DNA from: Pelagophyceae sp. CCMP2097
Lineage: Eukaryota > Sar > Pelagophyceae
Length of the DNA: 14,294 nt
NCBI GenBank assembly: GCA_026770575.1
Contig: MU657243.1
Coordinates: forward strand, 185,340-199,633
Direction of reading: 5' to 3'
The first letter of the stretch is position 1; each line of letters begins with the position of its first letter. The position numbers and the translations under genes are program-made. Shown one piece after another: positions 7,601 through 13,478 of this stretch. Under the pieces are notes generated by a model. The model did no database searches. It worked only from the letters and a program-made list of their open reading frames with translations, and was not told where the DNA came from.

Positions 7601-9881
7601 TTTGCGAGCTTTGGGATGGCGATGTCGTTCTTGAGCTCTTGGTACGTAGAAACGTACGTGGCGTCGAGCGCCGTCGGGACAAAAGTCGGATACGGCGACA
7701 GCGTCGGCGCTACAGTCGCCGTCGGCGCCGAGGTGGCGCAGGAGCCCCATGAAACGGTGCCGTCTCCGAAGACGAAGAACGCGGCGTCAAAGGGCGTGTA
7801 GCCGAGGGGAATGGCCGCAGGCGGTTCCAACGCAGCGCCACCGGCATTGAGGAGTTTCCAGCTGTTCTCGTCGTGGAATCTGCCGCCGAAGATGGACAGC
7901 GAATGGCACCCGCGCCGCAGGCAGACGGAGTACCTCGAAACGAAAACGGTGACGTTCGAATCAAAAGGGGCTTTTAAAAGTCCTCGGATCCAAAAAGGGA
8001 CAAAAGTATAGAATCGTCAACGCACACTGCAAAGCCGGAGCCTCGTGCGAGCGTGCCATTGGGCAGCGCGTCGAACTGGTACACCGTGTCGAACCACCCG
8101 TCGCCGCGACCTACGTCGATACAAAGCTGCAGCGGCTTTCCGAGTCGACGGCGGGCCTTTTGGCGAGAATTTCATTCGCTAGAAATATGCCGCAAACGTC
8201 GAACTCGTGTACACGTGTCCAAGGCGAGGCGAGCCTCGGCTGATCAGCTGAGGTCCACGCACTGTCGTACAGCTCGAATCGGAAGCAGTGGTCGACCTCG
8301 GCTGTGGTGTCGGTGCTTTCCAGGTCTGGCGCCGGCTTTGGCTTTGGTGTCGGCTTTGGTGTCGGCTGTGGCGCCGGCGGCGACGGCACCGACGCGGCCG
8401 TCGGCGCCGCAGTGTTGTTCGCAGTGCTGTTCCGCGCGGCCGGCGGCGACGGCACCGAAGCGGCAGTCGGCGCCGCAGTGTTGCTCGCGGTGCTGTTCCG
8501 CGCGGCCGGCGGCGACGGCACCGAAGCGGCCGTCGGCGCCGCAGTGTTGCTCGCGGTGCTGTTCCGCGCGGCCGGCGGCGATGGCACCGAAGCGGCCGTC
8601 GGCGCCGCAGTGTTGCTCGCGGTGCTGTTCCGCGCGGCCGTGCGCGTTGGCGCGGCCGTCGGCGAATCTATCGGCACGGCCGGCGCATCCGGCGCCGCAG
8701 TGGCGCACGAGCCCCAGGAAACGGATCCGTCTGCGAAGACTTCGAATTCCGTCGAGAATGGCGTGCCTTGCAGCTCCGAGGCCGCCGCCGCACCCGGCAG
8801 CGGCCCGCCGCCTGACGCGGCAAGGCGCCAGGTATGCTCTTCGTCGTATTGCCCGCCGAAGATTGACAGTGCGTGGCACCCGCGCCGCAGGCACACGCCG
8901 TACCTGAGGGCGACCAGGTTCATAGAAAAGTCGACGGTCCAAAAGTCGACGGTTCAGGTTGCCCGACCGCGGAGACACGTCAACGCACGTGCCCGCGCCG
9001 CCGACTTCGAGCGTGCCCGCGGGAAGCGCGTCGAACTGGTACTGCGTGCCGTCCCACCCGTCGCCGGTGTTATCATAGCCTATGTTTGCGTCGCGACAAA
9101 GGTGCTTTCGACAACCTTTTGGCGCGCGTCAAGTCCCCGGCCTTTAGGTGCTCGCACGCACTGTCGTACATTTCGAACGTGAAGCAGTGGTCGCCTTCGA
9201 CGCCGCCGCAGGCGCCGGCAGCCGTGGCAGTCAGCTCGCCGCCGCCGACGCCGAAGAAGACCGTCGCGGGCGACCCGCCACCGAGGCCGCCGAGCGACCA
9301 CGAGTGCTCCTCTTGGGAGACGCCGCCGCCGACCTGCGGCGCGGCGCGCGTCCCGGCGAGGCCGGCGGCCCCGAAAACGCGCCCTCCATAGGGGCCTCTT
9401 TGGTTTCAGATCTTGGTTTCAGGGCACTCTTGGTTTCAGGCGCCGGCGCAGAGGCGCTGGCGCAGACGGTGAGCGAGTAGCAGTCCTTGTCGGAAAGGCA
9501 GACTTCGTCGGTGTCCGAGGAGTCCGCCGCGAGCGTCCCCGTCGCGACGACGGCGCCGTCGAGCGAAACGCTGTAAGAGTCGCCGTCCCAGCCTATGAAT
9601 CAAGCAATAGGAAACTCCACCGCCGACTCCCGGAGCGCACCGTTTCCGACGCTGTCGACCATGTGCATATAGAAGCAGTTGCCGTGCGACCGAGCCGCGT
9701 GCCATGCGCCGTGGAATTTGCCGTGCGTTGAACCATGCGTTTCACCGTACGTTTCACCGCGCGCTTCGCCGTAGGCTTCGCCGCGCTCCTCGCCCTTTTG
9801 GAACCGCGGCTGCTGCGCGAGCACGGGCGCCGCTCCGGCCGCGGCGGCCGCGGCGAGCGCGCTAAGGCAGCGCGGCGCCAT
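1660..9881 (-). CDS. Giant multidomain membrane protein with secreted GDGW modules, Pmp-like beta-helix and TRP-like C-terminus
   Basis: This is one spliced minus-strand gene. Best exons: 9641-9881, 9468-9592, 9162-9333, 8989-9079, 8263-8903, 8026-8110, 5139-7933, 4947-5042, 3819-4902, 3404-3709, 2813-3334, 2497-2761, 1660-2346. All phases agree and the total is 7110 nt, about 2369 residues. The ATG at 9881 is chosen because a signal peptide follows at once. Order: signal peptide 1-24; Gly/Glu repeat to about 65; three GDGW-type modules (about 69-170, 173-298, 414-525); PT-rich linkers; about 15 Pmp-like GGAxxxN repeats (about 545-1470); Cys-rich domain (about 1580-1735); about seven membrane spans; basic Pro-rich tail. 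The ending resembles the GCC2/GCC3-Cys plus TRP-like membrane region I recall from stramenopile giant proteins. Role is inferred as a cell-surface adhesin, receptor or channel; substrate unknown. Exon 12 and the first bases of exon 10 are the least certain. Confidence 0.85.
1850..3960 (-). other. Multi-pass membrane region and cytoplasmic tail
   Basis: Hydrophobic segments in order: FSILAALAGLVLIIALV, LFIATLLPILVALACMLLY, VAYLFLVMTYSIYTVVSGVV, VYAICMLFVYPIGIPTLYVV, LGQIVLILLVSLAFAGLYA, ILFLNFFLTLILFA and GFGIFFMSLVVAPLSGF. The VYPIGIPxLY and the W-Y-F-E-x-x-E-C-V-RRLLLT signatures are diagnostic for this TRP-like family as I remember it. Between spans 4 and 5 lies a charged Lys/Glu loop, likely coiled coil (KIQTQKDDGKGKVKKAQ...ELKEAEEQHEAK). 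The C-terminus is basic and ends PPKAPPPYEFRDGAF. Confidence 0.75.
3940..4410 (-). other. Cys-rich membrane-proximal domain (GCC2/GCC3-like)
   Basis: The residues run CAVGEEDLGTSCARCAAGTY, then NVYAGAECGDCPSHADCGGG, a GYW motif, two C-x-C-like pairs, and HHAGPLCAVCDRGF followed by GVCGAC. The spacing C-x2-C-x2-GTY...C-x2-C-x4-C-GGG...GYW...GPLCAVC is the pattern I associate with the Cys-rich block just outside the membrane in large stramenopile TRP-like proteins. A first hydrophobic helix (AGFSILAALAGLVLIIALVS) follows at once. Confidence 0.75.
4138..4167 (-). repeat. 15-bp tandem duplication (GGISQ x2)
   Basis: CTTGCGAAATGCCGC occurs at 4138-4152 and again at 4153-4167. It adds five residues in frame in the Cys-rich domain. 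Confidence 0.9.
4871..4900 (-). repeat. 15-bp tandem duplication at the start of exon 9
   Basis: AAATGCGCCAAAGGC occurs at 4871-4885 and 4886-4900, exactly repeated. It encodes a Phe/Gly/Ala run right after the proposed acceptor at 4903. Confidence 0.9.
7430..7531 (-). repeat. 51-bp exact tandem duplication in exon 7
   Basis: Copies 7430-7480 and 7481-7531 appear identical. The duplication is in frame and adds 17 residues, giving VSISGAVSATPILSGRN twice at the entrance to the beta-helix. The absence of visible divergence suggests a recent event or an assembly duplication. Confidence 0.9.
8378..8643 (-). repeat. 66-bp coding minisatellite, four units
   Basis: Marker GGCACCG-type words fall at 8385, 8451, 8517 and 8583, an exact 66-bp period. 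Each unit encodes 22 residues of the form AARNSTASNTAAPTAASVPS plus PP. Each unit carries N-x-S/T sequons and many Ser/Thr/Pro, so the linker between modules 2 and 3 is likely to be heavily glycosylated and extended. Units differ by only a few bases, which points to recent expansion. The linker continues as a PTPKPTPKPKP stretch toward module 3. Confidence 0.9.
8926..8955 (-). repeat. 15-bp tandem duplication inside intron 4
   Basis: AAAAGTCGACGGTCC at 8926-8940 is repeated at 8941-8955 with one change. It lies within the intron 8904-8988. Confidence 0.85.
9397..9439 (-). repeat. Three copies of a 12-bp word inside intron 2
   Basis: TCTTGGTTTCAG (plus strand) occurs at 9411-9422 and 9428-9439, and with one extra T at 9397-9409. 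All lie within the proposed intron 9334-9467. On the minus strand the word is CTGAAACCAAGA, so it does not supply an acceptor for this gene. Confidence 0.85.
9641..9881 (-). other. Exon 1: signal peptide and tetrapeptide-repeat stalk
   Basis: The protein begins MAPRCLSALAAAAAAGAAP and then VLAQQ, a short positive start, an Ala-rich hydrophobic core and a plausible AxA-like cleavage site near residue 22. A low-complexity stretch with period four follows (GEER, GEAY, GEAR, GETY, GETH, GSTH, GKFH), visible on DNA as repeated GTTTCACCG/GCTTCGCCG words at about 9720-9800. Exon 1 ends inside the first module at VDSVGN, split in phase 1 before GWDG. Confidence 0.8.
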
Positions 9882-10015
9882 CGGCGACAAGAAAACACCG
9901 AATGGACTCTTTTTGACTCTTTTTACTTGTGAGAGTGTGAAGATTTTGCGTTTTTTTTTGTACTTTGATTTTCGGCGGAATTGCGGAAATGTGGAAAGTG
10001 GGCGGTTACATTAGT
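9882..10015 (-). promoter_or_regulatory. 5' flank and probable 5' UTR of the large gene
   Basis: This AT-richer strip separates the start codon from repeat R. Read on the minus strand it contains a run of A at about 9951-9959, two AAAAAGAGTC words close together at about 9908-9927, and GTCGCCGATGG around the start codon, with G at +4. No TATA box is evident. Promoter placement is inference only. The whole gap between the gene and the transposable element is about 135 bp. Confidence 0.35.
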
Positions 10016-10415
10016 ATATTACAAGAGCGCGCCGGAGGCACCGTGGCACGGAGGACCCGAGGGATACAGCCAAATCCCATTGCAATGCCCACGTAAATAA
10101 TTAAAATTATTTAAACTAATCGCTGAATTTCGCGGCCGACCAGGTTTGAACCTGTGACCACCTTCTTCTTCTATTATGATTCCAATGATTCCCAATTTTA
10201 GCGATCGCATTAACCACAAATCGCTGAATCGGCCGAGTTGCTGCCCTTTCCTCCCCAAAGGCGGAACCTCATGGATTTACCCGGGGACAGACAGAAGGAC
10301 AGAACGACAGACGGACAGACAAAATTGCCCCTGGTAATCCTTCAATCAAAGGACCCGAAGGGCCCTTGCCGTAAACTGACGTTGATTAAACGGCAAGGAC
10401 CCTTCGGGTCCTCAA
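10016..10415 (-). repeat. Repeat R, uninterrupted copy
   Basis: Read on the minus strand this is the same element as 11591-13026 on the plus strand. It opens TTGAGGACCCG, forms a terminal hairpin (below), runs through GATTGAAGGATTACCAGGGG, a GACA/GTCT microsatellite, GAGGTTCCGCCTTTGG, CTCGGCCGATTCAGCGATT, GAAGAAGAAGGTGGTCACAG, a T-arm-like segment, GCAATGGGATTT, and ends CTCTTGTAATAT. It is 400 bp here; the second copy is about 405 bp once its insertions are removed. No coding capacity is seen, so it is presumably a non-autonomous mobile element. Confidence 0.85.
10351..10411. repeat. Terminal hairpin of repeat R
   Basis: The 22-base arms at 10351-10372 and 10390-10411 are inverted copies with a single mismatch (GGACCCGAAGGG at the left, CCCTTCGGGTCC at the right), with a 17-base loop. 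The loop contains the TTTAA used as the target by MITE-A in the other copy. Confidence 0.9.
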
Positions 10416-10444
10416 CAAGAGAAATTGGATTGGCTATGAAATCG

Positions 10445-10680
10445 GATCACTGACAAGTGACGCAAAGTTTTGGCACCCTTACAGTTTTGTAGGATGCCGG
10501 CGGGCGGGCGTGGGCGCTATGTGCTTCCCTACCCCCGGGATGTCCGCGGAATGATCAGCCTCGAGGAGGCTTCTTGCAAGGGCGCGAACAAGCGATTCCC
10601 CCAATATTTTGGACTTGATAAAATCTGTATTTTCCTCCTTATCTTGATTTTGACTTGATTTTGCCTCCTTATCGTGATAC
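10445..10680 (+). repeat. Dispersed repeat G, copy 1
   Basis: This segment is a diverged direct copy of 13684-13890. Landmarks are CAAGTGACG, GATGTCCG, ATGATCAGCCTCGAGGAGG, CTTGCAAGGGCG, GAACAAGCG, a long identical stretch CCCCAATATTTTGGACTTGA followed by TAAAATCT, then a CTTGATTTTGACTT(G/A)ATTTTGCCTCC tail. No coding signal. The copies end at different flanks. Confidence 0.85.
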
Positions 10681-10773
10681 TTGACGACCATGTGTTTTGT
10701 AGGACGGGGCACTCGGGACTGCAGTTGACAGAAAGTCCTTTGGGTTCTAAGCGACCCCCCTTAACTCTGGTGG

Positions 10774-10946
10774 ACTCATTGTCACTGCTCGTCCACGCCC
10801 TGCTCTTCCACGACACGCGTCGCGTAAGCCACCCCCCTTGTAATCCTTTGTGTCTTAGGACCGCGCCCTCGTCACTCATTGTCATTGCTCGTCCACGCCC
10901 TGCTCTTCCACGACACGCGTCGCGTAAGCCATCCCCCTTGTATCCT
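10774..10946 (+). repeat. Tandem duplication with 100-bp period
   Basis: ACTCATTGTCACTGCTCGTC at 10774 recurs at 10874 with one change. The shared part covers about 72 bp (through GTCGCGTAAGCCA and CCCCTTGTA) and differs by about two substitutions and one indel. The remaining roughly 28 bp are spacer. Confidence 0.9.
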
Positions 10947-11449
10947 TCTCCGTTTCTCCTTCTTCTCTCCGTTTCTCCCAGACACAGGATTTTCCCCGGA
11001 TCTCCTCCACGGCCAAGGCCGTAGGGCAAAGCCGTTTTGACGACGGGGCTGAGGGCGGTGCTTTCAAGTCCTCGGCGGGGCACAGTGCGTCGAAAGCACG
11101 ATGGGTCGAAAGCACGTTACGATGGGCGGCTGATTCGACCTGGCTGCAATCTGGTGCGCCCTATATGCCGCGGTCCTTGCGGGGCCTGGGCAGCTGCCTT
11201 GCATGTTGCCTTTTGGCATGGTGCAATACTATGGCGCATGGGGTGCAATTTAGGATCCGCGAGGGACCGCACAGGAGCGACGGCGTCCGGCGGGCTGCCC
11301 TGTGCGGTGGAGCCCGGACTCCGCGGCGGTATGGCCCCATCGAAGCAAGCCGATTGTCTTCGGATTGGCAGTTTGGCATCCTGTTCCGCAGAATTCTGCA
11401 AATCTTCCGAAATCTCGCGGCATCTGCCATCGCGAGTCGCATTCGCGCG
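10947..11449. other. No gene or clear element seen
   Basis: Open frames here are Arg/Pro-rich and carry no motifs. The 10950-11000 part is a TCTCC-rich pyrimidine tract. CGAAAGCACG occurs twice at about 11091-11115 (CGAAAGCACGATGGGT, CGAAAGCACGTTACGATGGG). I see nothing else in it. Confidence 0.5.
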
Positions 11450-11582
11450 CGCCGCCAGTTCGCGCCGCCCGGTGGCCGCACCAGGGCGCCGATGGCGGCG
11501 GTCTCGCACACGCAAGACCGAAACACACGGCGCCGCACCGTTTTTTTTCACAATCGCCGGGTTTTTTCTATTCGTGTGTATC
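11450..11582 (+). repeat. Dispersed repeat S, copy 2
   Basis: Direct counterpart of 790-905, sharing the CGCCGATGGCGGCGG, CTCGCACAC, AACACACGGC, CGCACCG, CCGGGTTTTTTC and TTCGTGTG landmarks. It is followed by repeat R instead of directly by repeat E. Confidence 0.6.
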
Positions 11583-11620
11583 CGATGGCATTGAGGACCC
11601 GGGGGGTTCTTGCCGTTTAA

Positions 11621-11917
11621 GAGAGCGTTTTTAAAAAGGATGTTGGCTGCCCGGGCCGCGGTGTTGCGCTCCTTAATTCGCTGGGAGGTTGGTGCATCTC
11701 CTGAGTAGTTTTGGGCGTAGAATCGAGTGGCGAGCTTAATTTTTTCATTAGGTCGCGTCTAGGCCATTTTGAGGTCGGCATCACTTCAGAGGTGGCGCCC
11801 ATCCCTGCCCCAGATCCGCCCTATAAGCCCTCAAAAACGCTCGGAGGGGGGCCCAGTGGTGCGCGATGGCAAAGGCCCAGGATCGCTGCATTGCCAACAT
11901 TCCAAAAGAACGCTCTC
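11621..11917. mobile_element. MITE-A: 297-bp element with TTAA target duplication
   Basis: The element starts GAGAGCGTT and ends AACGCTCTC. Beyond this perfect 9-bp inverted repeat the ends remain related further in (ATGTTGGC left, GCCAACAT right). TTAA flanks both sides (11617-11620, 11918-11921), and the uninterrupted R copy has a single TTAA at the same spot. It is non-coding. TTAA duplication is typical of the piggyBac superfamily, but the ends do not look like the usual CCC-type piggyBac termini. Confidence 0.85.
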
Positions 11918-11976
11918 TTAATCAACGTCAGTTTACGGCAAGGGCCCTTCGGGTCCTTTGATTGAAGGATTACCAG

Positions 11977-12442
11977 CGTTCTGTTTTTTTACCAAGTGGG
12001 GGGGCACAGTAGGGGCAAAATGCTCGCAAGTGGGTGGGTGGACCCTCCTTCCTGGTCCTCTATGGCTCTTGAAAGTGGGTGGGCACCCCCCCCTAAGAGG
12101 TCCCTTCGCTGGAATAGGCCCAGCTGTGTCCAACAGGGGCTCCCTGCTCTTCGCAGCGTCCATAAACGCTGGGACACCCGCCGCCGATGCCCCTCCGCCA
12201 CTCAAGCGTACGCGCTGCGAAGGTCTCCGGGCCCCGACGACGCGAACACACCGCCTCGAGAGAGCCCACAGCTGTATCACCCGCTAGTTTACCGAGGCTA
12301 AAAAGTGCGTGCCTCGATGGCTCGGCTCGTCAAGTGGGTGGGTACCCCCTCCTCAGAGGCCCTCCTGGGCTCGTTAAAGTGGGTGGGTCCCCCCTCCTAG
12401 TTGCCCCTACTGTTCCCCCCCACTTGGTAAAAAAACAGAACG
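11977..12442. mobile_element. MITE-B: 466-bp element with 41-bp inverted repeats and CAG target duplication
   Basis: Left end CGTTCTGTTTTTTTACCAAG is the perfect inverse of the right end. The match continues through the G-run and ACAGTAGGGGCAA with one indel and one mismatch, about 41 bp in all. CAG at 11974-11976 and 12443-12445 flanks it, and the empty R copy has one CAG. Internally an AAGTGGGTGGG motif recurs four times (about 12028, 12073, 12332 and 12378) in the same orientation, in two pairs near the ends. No ORF of transposase type is present. A 3-bp duplication fits PIF/Harbinger or CMC-type elements, without proof. Confidence 0.9.
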
Positions 12443-12711
12443 CAGGGGCAATTTTGTCTGTCGGTCTGTCTTTGTGTGTGTATGTCCGTCGCCGGTCAAT
12501 CTGCGAGGTTCCGTCTTTGGGAGGAAAACATTAGGACAACAACTCGGCCGATTCAGCGATTGGTGGTTGGTGCGATCGCCAACATTGGGAATGCTTCTAA
12601 GAGGTCGAGCAGGAGCCTCATTGGAATTATTATAGAAGAAGAAGGTGGTCACAGGTTCGAATCTGGTTGGTCGCACAATTCAGCGATTAGTTTAAATAAT
12701 TGTAATTATTT

Positions 12712-12972
12712 CTCTTTACCAAAACATAACGTCAAAGAAGAGAGTTGTGTTTTGCACTTTTGGGAAGTTTTTTTTCTTCGGATTTTTCGGGATCACATTT
12801 TCGCCCGCGGCGCAGGCGCGCGCGGTCGAATCGCAAATCCCCCCTGGGGGGCTCTAGTTGACCCCGTCCGGTCGCAGCGCCCCCAAAATCAGCCCGATTC
12901 GACATCGGCGTACCCCTCGTTATGTTTATTTTTGAAGACCACCCTCCGTTCACATTTAGTTTCGTTAAAGAG
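12712..12972. mobile_element. 261-bp insertion without visible target duplication
   Basis: Relative to the other R copy, 261 bp are added between ATTATTT and ACGTGGGC. Its ends form an imperfect inverted repeat (CTCTTTACCAAAAC left; GTTTCGTTAAAGAG right). It contains a T-rich stretch near 12768 and a palindromic CCCCCTGGGGGG at about 12840. The junction needs no duplicated bases. The alternative, a deletion in the other copy, is less likely because of the inverted ends. Confidence 0.65.
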
Positions 12973-13032
12973 ACGTGGGCGTTGCAATGGGATTTATCTG
13001 TATCCTCCGGTACGCTCTTGTAATATCATCAT

Positions 13033-13335
13033 AATATTGGGCTTCGGGCCGCGCGGTCGCGAGGGGCGTCGACGTCGCGGGTACGCTGTCTCTCCGGAAA
13101 GAAGCTTTTGAGTACGGGCACGACCCGAACCCGACCCGAACTAGACACGACCCGAACCCGACCCGAACTAGACACGACTCGAACTAGACACGACCCGAAC
13201 CCGACCCGAACTAGACACGACCCGCGGGCCTGCCGACCCGCGACTCGGCTGGAGAATGGGGTTGGTCGTTCGACTGACCCGCGACCCGAGGGGTTGGGAC
13301 AAGTAAATACCCGACCCGACTCCAAAACACCCTAC
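13033..13335 (+). repeat. Dispersed repeat E, copy 2
   Basis: Direct counterpart of 906-1100, beginning GGCTTCGGGCCGCGCGGTCG. It carries an internal 27-bp minisatellite that copy 1 lacks and ends with CCCGACCCGACTCC then AAAACACC. Confidence 0.75.
13119..13224 (+). repeat. 27-bp minisatellite in repeat E
   Basis: CACGACCCGAACCCGACCCG starts units at 13119, 13146 and 13189, with a shortened 16-bp unit at 13173 and a partial unit at 13216. Each full unit is 27 bp and ends AACTAGA. Confidence 0.9.
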
Positions 13336-13478
13336 TACTGCAGTACGTACCTCTACTTATCGTCGGGCCAAAAAAATCCTTGCATTTTACGTAAATTCAA
13401 TAGCAAATTCAATGGCAGTTTACTCGCTCATGCCCGAGTTGGACAATGAGTGACCTGGTGCGCGCTCCATAGGGGCTC

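Larger units (their letters stand above)
4780..7660 (-). other. Pmp-like right-handed beta-helix region
   Basis: About fifteen repeats of the pattern F/L-x-x-N-x-A-x-x-G-G-A-(I/V/F)-(Y/F) are visible, for example DNVAPLYGGAVY, ERNKAKSGGALH, ENTATLGGAFF, SGNLAEARGGAIY, TGNSALHGAV, RNNTAGRGAV and NNSARAGGGVSFF. This is the GGAI/FxxN signature of chlamydial polymorphic membrane proteins, found widely in secreted parallel beta-helix proteins. Most of it lies in the single 2.8-kb exon 5139-7933, and two short introns interrupt its C-terminal edge. The role is inferred as an elongated, probably adhesive, ectodomain. Confidence 0.85.
7730..9677 (-). other. Three paralogous extracellular modules with conserved introns
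   Basis: Each module reads C-F/Y-x-F/M-x-x-x-D-S, then G(D/N)GW, then a Y-containing strand, GTL, VCL, an SIFGG or TVGGG turn, a (D/E)E-x-S/T-W motif and, in modules 2 and 3, a G(S/T)VSWGSCAT end leading into a PT-rich linker. Module 1 is encoded from about 9677 to 9190, module 2 from about 9185 to 8680, module 3 from about 8295 to 7730. Modules 2 and 3 share both intron positions (phase 1 after YD, phase 2 before Y-x-VCLRRGC), so they arose by duplication that included introns. Module 1 keeps only the first intron and has a different second one. I recognise the YDSxGDGW style from algal secreted proteins but cannot give a family name. Confidence 0.75.
11591..13026 (+). mobile_element. Repeat R, copy interrupted by three insertions
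   Basis: R sequence is present in pieces at 11591-11620, 11918-11976, 12443-12711 and 12973-13026. Each junction can be compared with the uninterrupted copy at 10016-10415 (reverse complement). For example TGCCGTTTAATCAACG is split by MITE-A, GGATTACCAGGGGC by MITE-B, and ATTATTTACGTGGGC by a 261-bp insert. Removing the inserts and target duplications leaves about 405 bp. Confidence 0.85.

Noticed and set aside
8378..8643. 66-bp regularly spaced repeats as a CRISPR array
   Set aside because: The units are contiguous without unique spacers, are in frame, and lie in a coding exon of a eukaryotic gene.
8304..9182. Plus-strand open frame of 292 codons with Gly/Ala/Val repeats
   Set aside because: It is the antisense of the 66-bp coding minisatellite, and runs across introns of the minus-strand gene.
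9600..9602. In-frame TGA ending the signal-peptide exon, suggesting a short 90-residue secreted protein
   Set aside because: It lies in a 48-nt intron (9593-9640); splicing restores GNGWDG, the core of the module, in the same phase as the other two modules.
10529..11083. 184-codon minus-strand open frame over the 100-bp duplication
   Set aside because: No motif, no start context, composed partly of dispersed repeat G and of the tandem duplication.
11117..11620. Overlapping open frames on both strands between 11117 and 11620
   Set aside because: Compositionally biased and partly within repeat S; no domain recognisable.
13119..13224. GACCCGAACCCG runs as a possible telomere-type array
   Set aside because: The real period is 27 bp with internal AACTAGA, and it is an expansion within a dispersed interstitial repeat.
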